This document shows positions 23,609 through 31,283 of a stretch of DNA of 33,393 bases, one piece after another (positions within the stretch are counted from its first letter, which is position 1; every line of letters begins with the position of its first letter). Source of the stretch: a bacterium (GTDB taxonomy: Bacteria; Actinomycetota; Acidimicrobiia; Spongiisociales; JAHEDJ01). A model generated the notes under the pieces. The model did no database searches. It saw only the letters and a program-made list of their open reading frames with translations, and had not been told where the DNA came from. A program made the translations under genes and the position numbers. The stretch lies in the NCBI GenBank assembly GCA_024641325.1, contig JAHEDJ010000014.1:21048-54440 (forward strand). Reading direction: 5' to 3'.

Positions 23609-24244
23609 ATGGCCGCACAAGAATCACACGAGGAAGAGGTCCCGACCCGCGAACGGATACTGCGCGAGGCGTCGAGGCTCTTTTCCAGGAAGGGTTACCA
23701 CGGGACTTCGACTCGGGAGATTGCCGAGGCCGTCGAGATTCGTCAACCCTCACTGTTCCATCACTTCCCGTCCAAGCGTGACATCATGTCGGAACTCATC
23801 GATATCGACCATGGTGAGTCTTCCATCGTCGCTGAACGCCAGGCGGCCGGCAAGGGTTCGGCGGCGCTTCGCCTCTACCGCTACCTCGTGTGGGACATCG
23901 CGTTCATCTGTCGTTGTGCTTACGACCTGACCTCTGTCGAACTGGTCGTCGATGATCCGATTTTCGCGGACAAGATGGCCAAACGCGATGCCCTGGTCAT
24001 CGCTCGCCGGTCGATGATCGAGCAGGCAATCGACTCCGGCGAGTTCGTGAGTGTGGATGCCGACCTGGCTGAGAAGGCAATCGTCTGGATCCTTCGAGGC
24101 GATATTGCCGACACGGCCGGCCAGGCTGTTCCCGACGCCGACGTGGTTGCCGATCAGCTGGCGTCGTTCATCCTGCGTGCCCTATTGGAGGATGCTTCTC
24201 AGCTGGGGGAGATCCGGGCAGCCGGCTCCATCACAGAGGTCTAG
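23609..24244 (+). CDS. TetR/AcrR-family transcriptional regulator
   Basis: A 211-residue regulator. Residues about 10-60 are the TetR DNA-binding domain: 'TRERILREASRLFSRKGYHGTSTREIAEAVEIRQPSLFHHFPSKRDIMSEL' (given here by its landmarks: LFSRKGYHGTSTREIA, then the recognition helix around QPSLFHHF and the SKRDI cap). The remainder is a helical ligand-binding domain with no recognisable specificity. ATG 23609 is used; GTG 23603 is an in-frame alternative that abuts the operator. The palindrome over its own ribosome-binding site, repeated in front of the amidinotransferase/aminotransferase and importer/ureohydrolase promoters, identifies it as the likely local repressor of the amine regulon. 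The inducer is probably an amine or guanidino intermediate (inference). Confidence 0.92.
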   Translation: MAAQESHEEEVPTRERILREASRLFSRKGYHGTSTREIAEAVEIRQPSLFHHFPSKRDIMSELIDIDHGESSIVAERQAAGKGSAALRLYRYLVWDIAFICRCAYDLTSVELVVDDPIFADKMAKRDALVIARRSMIEQAIDSGEFVSVDADLAEKAIVWILRGDIADTAGQAVPDADVVADQLASFILRALLEDASQLGEIRAAGSITEV

Positions 24245-24449
24245 ACCGCCCCGAACCGATGACATCAACCACCAACGCACGGATGATGCCTCTCAAACAG
24301 TAATGGCACCGGACTGGGCCGAGAGGTGGTCATCGCCGTGTCTCCGGCCTGCTCGGTCTTGTCGAGTTGTACTTTTGAACAACGCCGGAACGCGTGCGGC
24401 GGTCGTCTCTTTCCCGGTCGACTAACGTCGCGCCCGCGGAAGGAGTGAA

Positions 24450-25772
24450 ATGCGGATACCCGAGCACGGCATCGGCAGCGAGCAGGTTCTCGAAGACATC
24501 CGGGCTTTGCAGGTCGAGGACGCCGACTGGAAGTCGGGGCACACGTGGAGCCTCGTCTACCACGCCTCGGAAGAGCACACGGACCTTCTCAAAGACGCCT
24601 ACGGCACGCTCTTCTCGGAGAACGGACTGAATCCGATCGCTTTTCCGTCGCTGCGCAGATTCGAGGCTGAGGTCGTGAAGATGACCGCCACCATGCTCAA
24701 CGGTGACGAGGCCGTGGCGGGAACTATGACGTCGGGGGGTACCGAGAGCCTTCTGATGGCTGTGAAAACCTACAGGGACTGGGGCCGAGCGGTTCTCGGT
24801 GTCCAGCATCCGAACATGATTCTGCCCCGCACGGCGCACGCCGCCTTCGGGAAGGCAGCGCACTATTTCGACGTTGAGCCGGTCTGGATCGACGTGGCAG
24901 ATGATCTGCGGGCCGACGTGGCCGCGATGCGAGACGCCATTACACCTGAGACGGTGCTCCTGGTCGGGTCGGCCCCCAACTATCCGCACGGGATGATCGA
25001 CCCAATCGAAGACCTCGGTGCTCTGGCGGCGGAGACCGGTATCGGAATGCATGTGGACGGATGCCTGGGTGGCTTCCTACTTCCTTGGGTTGAGCGTCTC
25101 GGTTATCCGATCCCGCCTTTTGATTTCCGTGTGCCGGGCGTGACGTCGATGTCGGCGGACGTGCACAAGTACGGGTATGCGGCCAAGGGGGCATCGACCG
25201 TGCTCTACCGGACGGCAGCACTCCGCCGCTATCAGTTCCACGTCACGACGGGTTGGCCGGGCGGGATCTATGCCTCACCGTCGATGGCAGGGACGAGGCC
25301 GGGCGGGGCCATAGCCGCGGCCTGGGCTGCATTGCGTTCGATGGGGGAGGACGGCTACCTAGCCATCGCGGAGCAGATCATGGCCGCCGCCCGGCGGTTG
25401 ATCGATGGTGTCGCCGCTATCGACGGACTGCGGGTGCTAGGCAACCCGCCGGCCAGCGTATTTGCTTTCGAATCTGACTCGGACGACGTGGACATATATG
25501 CGGTCGGGGATTCGCTGGAGAACATGGGCTGGCACATGGACCGGCAAGTGGCTCCGGCCTCGCTGCATGTGATGGTGACGTCGCCGGCACATGGTGAGGT
25601 GGCCGACCAGTTTCTAGCCGACCTGGAAGCGGCCGTCGATCATGTGCGAGCCAACCCGGCTGCGTCGCAGCTGGGTCAGGCCGCCCTGTACGGGATGATG
25701 ACGACCCTCCCGGATCCCACGATGGTGGACGAGGTGGTACTGCAGATGTTGGACGGCCTCTACTCGACCTAA
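24450..25772 (+). CDS. Sphingosine-1-phosphate lyase homologue (PLP group II decarboxylase fold)
   Basis: A 440-residue PLP enzyme. The 'TSGGTES' phosphate loop (94-100), 'HVDGCLGGFLLPW' (201-213, PLP Asp203) and 'SADVHKYGYAAKGAS' (Schiff-base Lys240) are shared with eukaryotic S1P lyase, as are 'DFRVPGVTSMSADVHKYGY', 'GGIYASPSMAGTRPGG' and the C-terminal 'MLDGLYST'. The similarity runs over the whole catalytic domain, closer than to glutamate or aromatic decarboxylases, judged from memory of the human enzyme. The N-terminal membrane anchor of the eukaryotic enzyme is absent. The family cleaves phospho-amino-alcohols to aldehyde and phosphoethanolamine. The start follows GGAAGGAG. It lies 205 bp after the TetR gene with no copy of the operator, so membership of that regulon is uncertain. 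The substrate is unknown; an aldehyde product would suit the nearby AORs. Confidence 0.88.
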   Translation: MRIPEHGIGSEQVLEDIRALQVEDADWKSGHTWSLVYHASEEHTDLLKDAYGTLFSENGLNPIAFPSLRRFEAEVVKMTATMLNGDEAVAGTMTSGGTESLLMAVKTYRDWGRAVLGVQHPNMILPRTAHAAFGKAAHYFDVEPVWIDVADDLRADVAAMRDAITPETVLLVGSAPNYPHGMIDPIEDLGALAAETGIGMHVDGCLGGFLLPWVERLGYPIPPFDFRVPGVTSMSADVHKYGYAAKGASTVLYRTAALRRYQFHVTTGWPGGIYASPSMAGTRPGGAIAAAWAALRSMGEDGYLAIAEQIMAAARRLIDGVAAIDGLRVLGNPPASVFAFESDSDDVDIYAVGDSLENMGWHMDRQVAPASLHVMVTSPAHGEVADQFLADLEAAVDHVRANPAASQLGQAALYGMMTTLPDPTMVDEVVLQMLDGLYST

Positions 25773-25779
25773 CCTTGGG

Positions 25780-25888
25780 TTTCTCGGCAATACTGTCATT
25801 CCCCACGCGCAACAGTATTGCTGAGAAAACTCCACTCACTTTCTCGGCAATACTGTTGTTCTCCACGCGCAACAGTATTGCTGAGAAA
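25780..25888. repeat. Two tandem 60-bp-period palindromic repeats
   Basis: Unit 1 has arms at 25780-25796 and 25812-25828, unit 2 at 25840-25856 and 25872-25888. The arms are 17 bp (TTTCTCGGCAATACTGT / ACAGTATTGCTGAGAAA) with one G-T type mismatch and a 15-base loop. The right halves of both units, including CCACGCGCAACAGTATTGC, are identical, so the second copy looks like a recent duplication. The element lies between two convergent genes (ends at 25772 and 25892), where the hairpins could act as a two-way terminator, but no clean U-tract follows. A dispersed palindromic (REP- or MITE-like) element is the other reading. Confidence 0.85.
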
Positions 25889-25891
25889 ACC

Positions 25892-26998
25892 TCAGGGTTG
25901 GAGGAGGTACGCCACAGCGAGGCCCGCGTAGTTGCCTATCGCGTATCCCATCACGCCCGCAGCCAGGCCCGACACGATGACGGCCCGATTGCCGATAGCG
26001 GCTGCGACCGGACCCACGAAGGCCGGGCCGAATACGGCGGCCGTCGAGGTGATGAGCACCGTATCCGTGTCGATACGGAACAGGCGGGCCAGCAGATAGT
26101 GCAGCAGGATCGACGCAACGAAGACGATGGCAACGAACACGAAGACATCCGAGAACGATCCTGCGAGTTCGCGCACATCTGCCAGCGTCCCGATCGCCAC
26201 CGCGAACACAAGGAGCAGGTACTCCCCGGTCTCGTAGGTTCCGGGCAGTGAACGGATGCGAGGCACGAAAGACGCTGCCAAACCGAGTGTCGTGATTCCG
26301 AGGATGACGGGGGCGACGGGCAGTTCCCCGGCGATGACCATCACCAGACCCGCCACGACGCCTCCAACTACCACCGCCAAACCGAGGGACATCAAGACCT
26401 CGCGGGAGCCGAAGCTGGACCTCTCTTCGACTTCATGACCACTCATATCGGAACCATCGAATGCAGGGAGGAAGCGGCTCAAAACCCGACGGGCAACCGT
26501 CATCAAGAACAGCAGGTACACGGCCGACAACACCACGTCGGCGCCGTTCATCAGCACAAACGTTTCGTCGGTCACCTCAACCGCTACCCCGATAGCGCTC
26601 ATGTTTGGAGTACCGCCCGTGTAGACACCAACGGTCATGCCGGCCATCTTCCAGGTTTCGGCATGGCGGTCGGCTAGAAGGAAGGCGGTGACACCCGAAA
26701 CCGCCATCACCGAAGCAGCCGCGAGTCCGAAAGAGATCATCGCCGGGCGGGCAATACGCAGCCAGTTACGAACATCGGTCGAAAAGAGCAGCAGTGGGAT
26801 CGCCAGAAGAACCATTGCCTCGCTGACGCTGGTTGAGAAATCCGTGTCTACGTCGAAGAGATTGCCGATCGCGATACCGACCAGATAGGCCATCACGATC
26901 GGACTCAACCACTCGAGGGGGCGCCAGCGGGCGGCACCCCAGCGGGCGAGCGCGGGGAAGCCGATGAAAATGATTCCCAGCAAGACCATCCCGACCAA
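25892..26998 (-). CDS. DUF819-family integral membrane protein
   Basis: A protein of about 368 residues with ten or more membrane helices. The pattern 'MVLLAIPLLLFSTDVRNWLRIARPAMISFGLAA' (shown by its core LLLFSTDVRNW) and 'GMTVGVYTGGTPNMSAIGVAVEV', followed by a second half with 'YLLLVFAVAIGTLADV' and 'TSTAAVFGPAFVGPVAAAIGN', matches the DUF819 (YjcL-like) transporter-like family, in which the GGTxNMxAIG segment of the first half is echoed by 'FGPAFVGPVAAAIGN' in the second. The substrate is unknown. The start is uncertain: GAGGAGG precedes a TTG at 26998 by 5 bases, but ATGs at 27022 and 26989 are also in frame. It is transcribed alone, towards the tandem palindromes. Confidence 0.8.
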   Translation of the reverse strand: MVGMVLLGIIFIGFPALARWGAARWRPLEWLSPIVMAYLVGIAIGNLFDVDTDFSTSVSEAMVLLAIPLLLFSTDVRNWLRIARPAMISFGLAAASVMAVSGVTAFLLADRHAETWKMAGMTVGVYTGGTPNMSAIGVAVEVTDETFVLMNGADVVLSAVYLLFLMTVARRVLSRFLPAFDGSDMSGHEVEERSSFGSREVLMSLGLAVVVGGVVAGLVMVIAGELPVAPVILGITTLGLAASFVPRIRSLPGTYETGEYLLLVFAVAIGTLADVRELAGSFSDVFVFVAIVFVASILLHYLLARLFRIDTDTVLITSTAAVFGPAFVGPVAAAIGNRAVIVSGLAAGVMGYAIGNYAGLAVAYLLQP

Positions 26999-27193
26999 AG
27001 CACCCTCCTCGTGTCGGACCATTCTGACGATCTCGTGAGCTCGATGTCGCGCAGGGTCAAGTCATTTCCAGGGGAATGGGCAATTCGCCTCTTACGCCGG
27101 TCGGACTATTCATGCGATAAGCAAAGGGATTGTTCGTTCGTCCGCTGAGAAACTCGACGGACGAGTAAAGGACTAGGGGCGAAAGGGAAGGAT

Positions 27194-27217
27194 GAGGGAC
27201 CGCTTCGGCGGTCTCTC
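27194..27217 (-). terminator. Hairpin downstream of the Na/phosphate symporter gene
   Basis: GAGGGACCGC-ttcg-GCGGTCTCTC (read on the plus strand) forms a 10-bp stem with one mismatch and a UUCG-type tetraloop, 3 bases after the symporter stop codon on the minus strand. A pyrimidine-rich stretch follows on that strand, so it is a plausible terminator. Confidence 0.65.
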
Positions 27218-27219
27218 TC

Positions 27220-28953
27220 CTATTCCGCTCGCGATTCCTCCGCTGAAACGACTACCCGAGCCAGACGTTTCGTGAAGTAGTAGATCCGTTTGAGATTGGC
27301 GAGGATGTCCATCTCGATCTTGTAAGCAGGGAGCCGATTCGGCTCTTCGGCCACGAGGCGCCTCGCCTGGTGAATGGCGGCCGAGTCACTGAGCCGGTTG
27401 ATTTCTTTCTTCATCGCGATCACGCTCTGGCCTGCTTCGATTGACTGCTGTGCAACAGCCTGAAGTGCCGCGTCGAGCGCCCTCCCGACCGTTTCGTGGT
27501 ATTCGGTGATGACCTGCACGGTTGCTTCGCTGATGAGTATCTGTTCCCCGATTCTCTCCCGGCCGAGCTGCACGAGATTGGTCTCGATGATGTCTCCGAT
27601 GTTTTCGATGTCGTTGGTTGCCTCCATCAGGCGCAAGAGTTCATCGGTTTCCCGGTTCGTGAGGGTCGTCTTGCTGATTACACCGAGGTACTCGATGATC
27701 TGACCGTGGAGAGCATCGACCGCGTCGTCGGCGGCCTCGACTTCGTCTAGATCGGAATTTGAGCCGGAGAGCATGGCCGGAAGGTTCATCGCGTACATGT
27801 CACGTACTCGATTGCCCATGTGGAGGATCTCGAGTCGAGCCCGATCGAGAGCAAGTGTTGGTGTGTCGATCAGGTCGGCGGTCAGGTACTTGGCACGGAT
27901 GACGGCCTCTTCTTCCACCGGCCGGTCGGGTACAAACCTTTCAATGAGGCGGGCGAACTGGGTGGCGAACGGCAGGAACAATAGTGTGTTGATCACGTTG
28001 AAGATCGTGTGGGCGTTGGCGATCTGTCGGGGTGTTTCGGCCGCAGCTCTCTCGAGGCCGCTCAGACCCGCTGCTGTGGGCGAGATGGAACTCGACAAAG
28101 AAGCCAGTTGATCGATTATGAACACCCAGATCATGACCCCTACCACTTTGAAGAGAACGTGGGCAATCGCCGACCGGAGGGCCTCACGCGGCCGTCCTAT
28201 CGAAGCGAGAACGGCTGTGATTGTTGTACCGATGTTCGCCCCGAGCAGAAGCGCAATGCCGGCGGGTAATGACACCAGACCCTGGCCGGCCATCACGATG
28301 ATGATGCCGATCGTCGCCGACGACGACTGGATGAGTGCCGTAAACACGGCTGCTACGAGAATGCCCAGCAACGGGTTTTCCATGTTCGTCATCAAATCCA
28401 GAAACGGTCCGTACGAACGGAGGGGCTCCATTGCCTCACCCATGACACTCATTCCGAAGAACACCAGGCCCAGCCCCATTACGAGCCCACCCTGAAGACG
28501 GTATCGCTCTTTCTTGGCGAAGAAGAGCGCGGCGAATCCGGCAGCAACCAGCGCCAGGGCGTACTTCGTTACCTTGAATGCAATGATCTGGGCGGTAATC
28601 GTCGTGCCGATGTCGGCACCGAGGATCACGCCGATGGACTGCGTGAATGACATCAGCCCGGCGGAGATGAAGCCGACGATCAGCACAGTTGTCACCGATG
28701 ATGACTGGATGATCGCGGTCACTCCCGCTCCCGTGAGCACTCCCATGATTCGATTGTCGGTGAGACGAGCGAGAGTGGACTTCATGCGCTCGCCCGCCAC
28801 CGCCTTGAGCGAGCTGGCCATTTGTTCCATGCCGAACAGGAATAGGGCCAGGCCGCCGAATAGGCCGATGAACAAGGTTCCGACCGCCAGGTCGTCAGAC
28901 GTTGACTGAACGGCCGCGAGTGTGTGGCCCGGAATGTACAGCGAAGCTATCAC
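27220..28953 (-). CDS. Na+/phosphate symporter with C-terminal PhoU-like domain (NptA/YjbB type)
   Basis: A 577-residue protein. Residues about 25-330 hold two inverted membrane repeats, each with the family QSSS motif ('AIIQSSSVTTVLIVGFI' and 'ALIQSSSATIGIIIVMAG') and the matching 'LGADIGTTITAQIIA' and 'LGANIGTTITAVLA' loops, the Na/Pi-cotransporter II signature. The C-terminal 200 residues are a helical PhoU-like domain ('LEILHMGNRVRDMYAMNLP', 'TNDIENIGDIIETNLVQLG') thought to regulate transport. It imports or balances phosphate at the cytoplasmic membrane. The gene overlaps the universal stress protein gene before it by 4 bp, so the pair is one operon. Confidence 0.93.
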   Translation of the reverse strand: MIASLYIPGHTLAAVQSTSDDLAVGTLFIGLFGGLALFLFGMEQMASSLKAVAGERMKSTLARLTDNRIMGVLTGAGVTAIIQSSSVTTVLIVGFISAGLMSFTQSIGVILGADIGTTITAQIIAFKVTKYALALVAAGFAALFFAKKERYRLQGGLVMGLGLVFFGMSVMGEAMEPLRSYGPFLDLMTNMENPLLGILVAAVFTALIQSSSATIGIIIVMAGQGLVSLPAGIALLLGANIGTTITAVLASIGRPREALRSAIAHVLFKVVGVMIWVFIIDQLASLSSSISPTAAGLSGLERAAAETPRQIANAHTIFNVINTLLFLPFATQFARLIERFVPDRPVEEEAVIRAKYLTADLIDTPTLALDRARLEILHMGNRVRDMYAMNLPAMLSGSNSDLDEVEAADDAVDALHGQIIEYLGVISKTTLTNRETDELLRLMEATNDIENIGDIIETNLVQLGRERIGEQILISEATVQVITEYHETVGRALDAALQAVAQQSIEAGQSVIAMKKEINRLSDSAAIHQARRLVAEEPNRLPAYKIEMDILANLKRIYYFTKRLARVVVSAEESRAE

Positions 28954-29426
28954 TTCTCGGATGCTCTCTCCGGCTCCGGCCCGGGACCCTTGACGATCGT
29001 TACCGGAATCGGAGCGAGCTGTACGACGCGTTCCGCTTTGGATCCGAGCATCAGGTGGGACAGGCCGGTACGCCCTTGGCTGCCCATCACAATGTGCTGG
29101 ACCTCCCTTGCGTCGGCGATCTCCAGAATGCGGGTCACCGGCAGGCCTTCAACCAGCAGCCTTTCGGCCAGGGTCACCGCGGGCTGCCGGGTTGCGATCT
29201 TCTCTATGAAGTGCTCCATCATTTCCGCGGCCGCCGATTCGTAGCGTGCGAAGTGGCCCTCGTCGGTTCGCACGTATGCGCCCGGCGCAACGTCATGGAT
29301 TACGTGCAAAACGATGAGCGGGGCTCCAATACTGGCAGACCAGCCGCCGGCCCACACGAGAGCCTCCGCCGATGGCTCCGAGAAGTCCACCGGTACCAGC
29401 ACCGGCCGGTTGTTGTCGGCTGTCAT
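28950..29426 (-). CDS. Universal stress protein, single UspA domain
   Basis: A 158-residue UspA-fold protein. 'PVLVPVDFSEPSAEAL' opens the domain, and the ATP-binding signature G-x2-G-x9-G-S is present in 'MGSQGRTGLSHLMLGSKAERV', followed by 'PIPVTIVKG'. So this is the ATP-binding class. It is first in an operon with the Na/phosphate symporter (ATGA overlap) and divergent from the tandem Usp gene at 29513. The joint placement suggests coupling of phosphate or energy status with stress response, which is inference. Confidence 0.92.
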   Translation of the reverse strand: MTADNNRPVLVPVDFSEPSAEALVWAGGWSASIGAPLIVLHVIHDVAPGAYVRTDEGHFARYESAAAEMMEHFIEKIATRQPAVTLAERLLVEGLPVTRILEIADAREVQHIVMGSQGRTGLSHLMLGSKAERVVQLAPIPVTIVKGPGPEPERASEK

Positions 29427-29512
29427 GTATCCCTCCGGAGTTCCAAGGTACCAGGAGGTCTATGGGGATGAGAGAATCAGTAGAGTCGGCGCCTACAAAA
29501 AGCGGAGGATGA

Positions 29513-30367
29513 ATGCGCCGGGTCGTCGCAGCTGTCGATCTGTCGGGCTTGCAGCGTCGGGTGGCCGATCGGGCGCGTCTGATCGCAGAAGAACACGATG
29601 CCAGCCTGACTTTGCTGCACGCCGTGCCTCCGCTCAACGACGTGTTCTTCGATCAATCCGAACTGAAAGCGATGCATTCGCTGAGACGGGAATCGACCGA
29701 ACGACTCTCCGACTGGCTGAAGGATCGAACGGACATCCCTATCGACATCAGCATTCAAGTCGGCCCCCCTGCGCGGATCGTCGCCCGAGAGGCCAGAAAG
29801 GCAGACCTTGTCGTAGTTGGAACGTCCTCGCTGGATCCGGCGTCCGTCGGTCCGATGACCCGCCGGGTTGCCAGGAAATCGAGAGCACATGTCGTTGCCG
29901 TTCGGCGTCAGCCAAGGGCGCCCTATCGGCGCGTTCTTGTTGGAGTTGACTTCTCCCAGGAGTCTCGTCGGGCGATTGAGTTCGCCGTCGAGCTCGCGCC
30001 GGAGGCCGATCTGACGGCGGTCTACTCCCTTCCTGTGCGGTTTGATTCAATGCTCACCGGCGCCGGACTTGACGACGGTGAGGTCGTCGCCAGTCGACGC
30101 CGGCGTCTCGTAGATGCCGAGGAAGCACTCGAAGAGTTCGTTGATCAATGGGCCGGTAGGCTTCGAACCCTCGTCATTGATGGCCCTCCGGGAGAGACCA
30201 TCCAGGAGATCGTTCGGCGACGAAGCGCCGACCTGGTCGTCGTCGGAGCGCGCGGCGCGTCGGCAGATGCGATGGTATTGCTCGGCACGGTTGCCGAAGC
30301 CGTGTTGGGAACTGCACCGTGTGATGTCGCAGTCGCTCGGGTGGGCGGTGCCTTCCGCCGTCCCTAG
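29513..30367 (+). CDS. Tandem-domain universal stress protein
   Basis: A 284-residue protein with two Usp domains. Domain 1 (1 to about 133) starts 'RRVVAAVDLSG' and ends with 'LVVVGTSSLDPASVGPMTRRVARKSRAHVVAVR', a degenerate version of the nucleotide loop lacking the G-x2-G spacing. Domain 2 (about 140-280) starts 'RRVLVGVDFSQESRRAIEFAVELA' and has 'VVVGARGASADAMVLLGTVAEAVLGTAPCDVAVAR', close to the consensus. So one nucleotide site may be lost and one kept. ATG 29513 is preceded by GGAGG. The 86-bp divergent region before it is shared with the single-domain Usp gene. Confidence 0.9.
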   Translation: MRRVVAAVDLSGLQRRVADRARLIAEEHDASLTLLHAVPPLNDVFFDQSELKAMHSLRRESTERLSDWLKDRTDIPIDISIQVGPPARIVAREARKADLVVVGTSSLDPASVGPMTRRVARKSRAHVVAVRRQPRAPYRRVLVGVDFSQESRRAIEFAVELAPEADLTAVYSLPVRFDSMLTGAGLDDGEVVASRRRRLVDAEEALEEFVDQWAGRLRTLVIDGPPGETIQEIVRRRSADLVVVGARGASADAMVLLGTVAEAVLGTAPCDVAVARVGGAFRRP

Positions 30368-30409
30368 GTGATGCTCGTTCCCTAGTCTTGTCGTAGTATC
30401 CACACCGTC

Positions 30410-30484
30410 GGGCCCGTAGCTCAATTCGGTCAGAGCAGCGGACTCATAATCCGTTGGTTGCAGGTTCAAGTCCTGCCGGGCCCA
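30410..30484 (+). tRNA. tRNA with CAT anticodon (Met or Ile2)
   Basis: A complete cloverleaf: acceptor GGGCCCG / CGGGCCC (7 perfect pairs), D-arm GCTC/GAGC, anticodon stem GCGGA/TCCGT with loop CTCATAA (anticodon CAT), T-arm with GGTTCAAGTCC and discriminator A at 30484. The CCA end is not encoded. The T-stem and acceptor are not initiator-type, so it is either elongator tRNA-Met or the tRNA-Ile2 whose C34 becomes lysidine. The TTGGTTGC stretch after the anticodon stem resembles Ile2, but this is not decisive. Confidence 0.93.
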
Positions 30485-30493
30485 CTGCACCAG

Positions 30494-30515
30494 CCCCCGT
30501 GGATGCGGGGGTTTC
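30494..30515 (+). terminator. Intrinsic terminator after the tRNA gene
   Basis: CCCCCG (30494-30499) and CGGGGG (30506-30511) form a perfect 6-bp GC stem around a 6-base loop and are followed by TTTCT, 10 bases after the tRNA. Confidence 0.75.
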
Positions 30516-30574
30516 TGCATAGGGTGGTTCCCTGTCGTCACCTGGACGAATCTGGCGGGACTAATCGCTCGGCG

Positions 30575-31282
30575 TTATTTGTAGGCGAGGTTCGTGATGA
30601 GCTGGATCAGTTGTGGTGCGAGCCATGTTGAGGGGATGGTGAGTCCGGCCGCGAGGAGACGGGTGGCGGGGTATTGAGGTATGACGGCGATGGTGGTGAC
30701 GGCTACTGCAAGGTCGAGGATGGCTTGGACCGGGTGCAGCCCAGTTTGCTCGGGTAGTACATGTTGAAGGTGAGAGAGGTACTGGCTGAGCGGGCCACTG
30801 GCGAGCACGATCCCGGCGATGAGCGCGGGGATGAGGCTTGATGCCGGGTGGTTGTGGCGGGATGCCCAGGTGAGAGCGGCGGCGGTGAGGGGGGCGATGG
30901 TGATGGCCGCGATGGACCAGATCATTTCCTCCCGGACGGTCCCGAAACCCAGGACCTGGTGGGCGTACAGGTAGTAGCTGCCGACCATCACGACAAAGAA
31001 GGTTGCGGTATGTGCAGCCGCGAGGAGTGGCGTGCGGCTCCAGCTGCTGATGGCTACCACGATGAGCATCCAGATTGCGGGGTAGGTGCCGAGGTCGTTG
31101 AGCCAGTCGACCTGGGATTGGTCGGCCATCTTGGCTGCAACCCCGCAAAGGGCACCTGCCAAACCGGCGGCAGCCAAAGCCAGCGCGGGTCGTGGGTTTC
31201 TGCCGAGGACTGGCCGGTGAGGATTTGTGGTCAACATCTTGTGCGGCCGGTGGCCAGAAGCATTCGGACCGGCGCTTTGCAT
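30575..31282 (-). CDS. Integral membrane protein of unknown function
   Basis: A protein of about 235 residues (start uncertain) with a polar, proline-rich N-terminus and roughly seven hydrophobic segments ('LALAAAGLAGALCGVAAKMAD', first part shown; 'YPAIWMLIVVAISSW', 'TATFFVVMVGSYYLY', 'MIWSIAAITIAPLTAAALTW', 'LIPALIAGIVLASGPL', 'AILDLAVAVTTIAVI'). The overall plan resembles small actinobacterial DUF6518-type membrane proteins, but I would not assign it firmly. ATG 31282 lies 1 base after the HTH gene stop, giving a two-gene operon; ATG 31237 is an alternative, and neither has a good ribosome-binding site. The frame is open upstream of both. Confidence 0.7.
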   Translation of the reverse strand: MQSAGPNASGHRPHKMLTTNPHRPVLGRNPRPALALAAAGLAGALCGVAAKMADQSQVDWLNDLGTYPAIWMLIVVAISSWSRTPLLAAAHTATFFVVMVGSYYLYAHQVLGFGTVREEMIWSIAAITIAPLTAAALTWASRHNHPASSLIPALIAGIVLASGPLSQYLSHLQHVLPEQTGLHPVQAILDLAVAVTTIAVIPQYPATRLLAAGLTIPSTWLAPQLIQLITNLAYK

Positions 31283-31283
31283 G

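Noticed and set aside
25780-25888. CRISPR array
   Set aside because: There are only two copies, each internally palindromic over its whole length, with no unique spacers and no cas genes.
25775-26251. Plus-strand open frame running through the tandem palindromes
   Set aside because: It is antisense to the DUF819-type membrane protein gene, and its repeated peptide merely reflects the DNA repeat.
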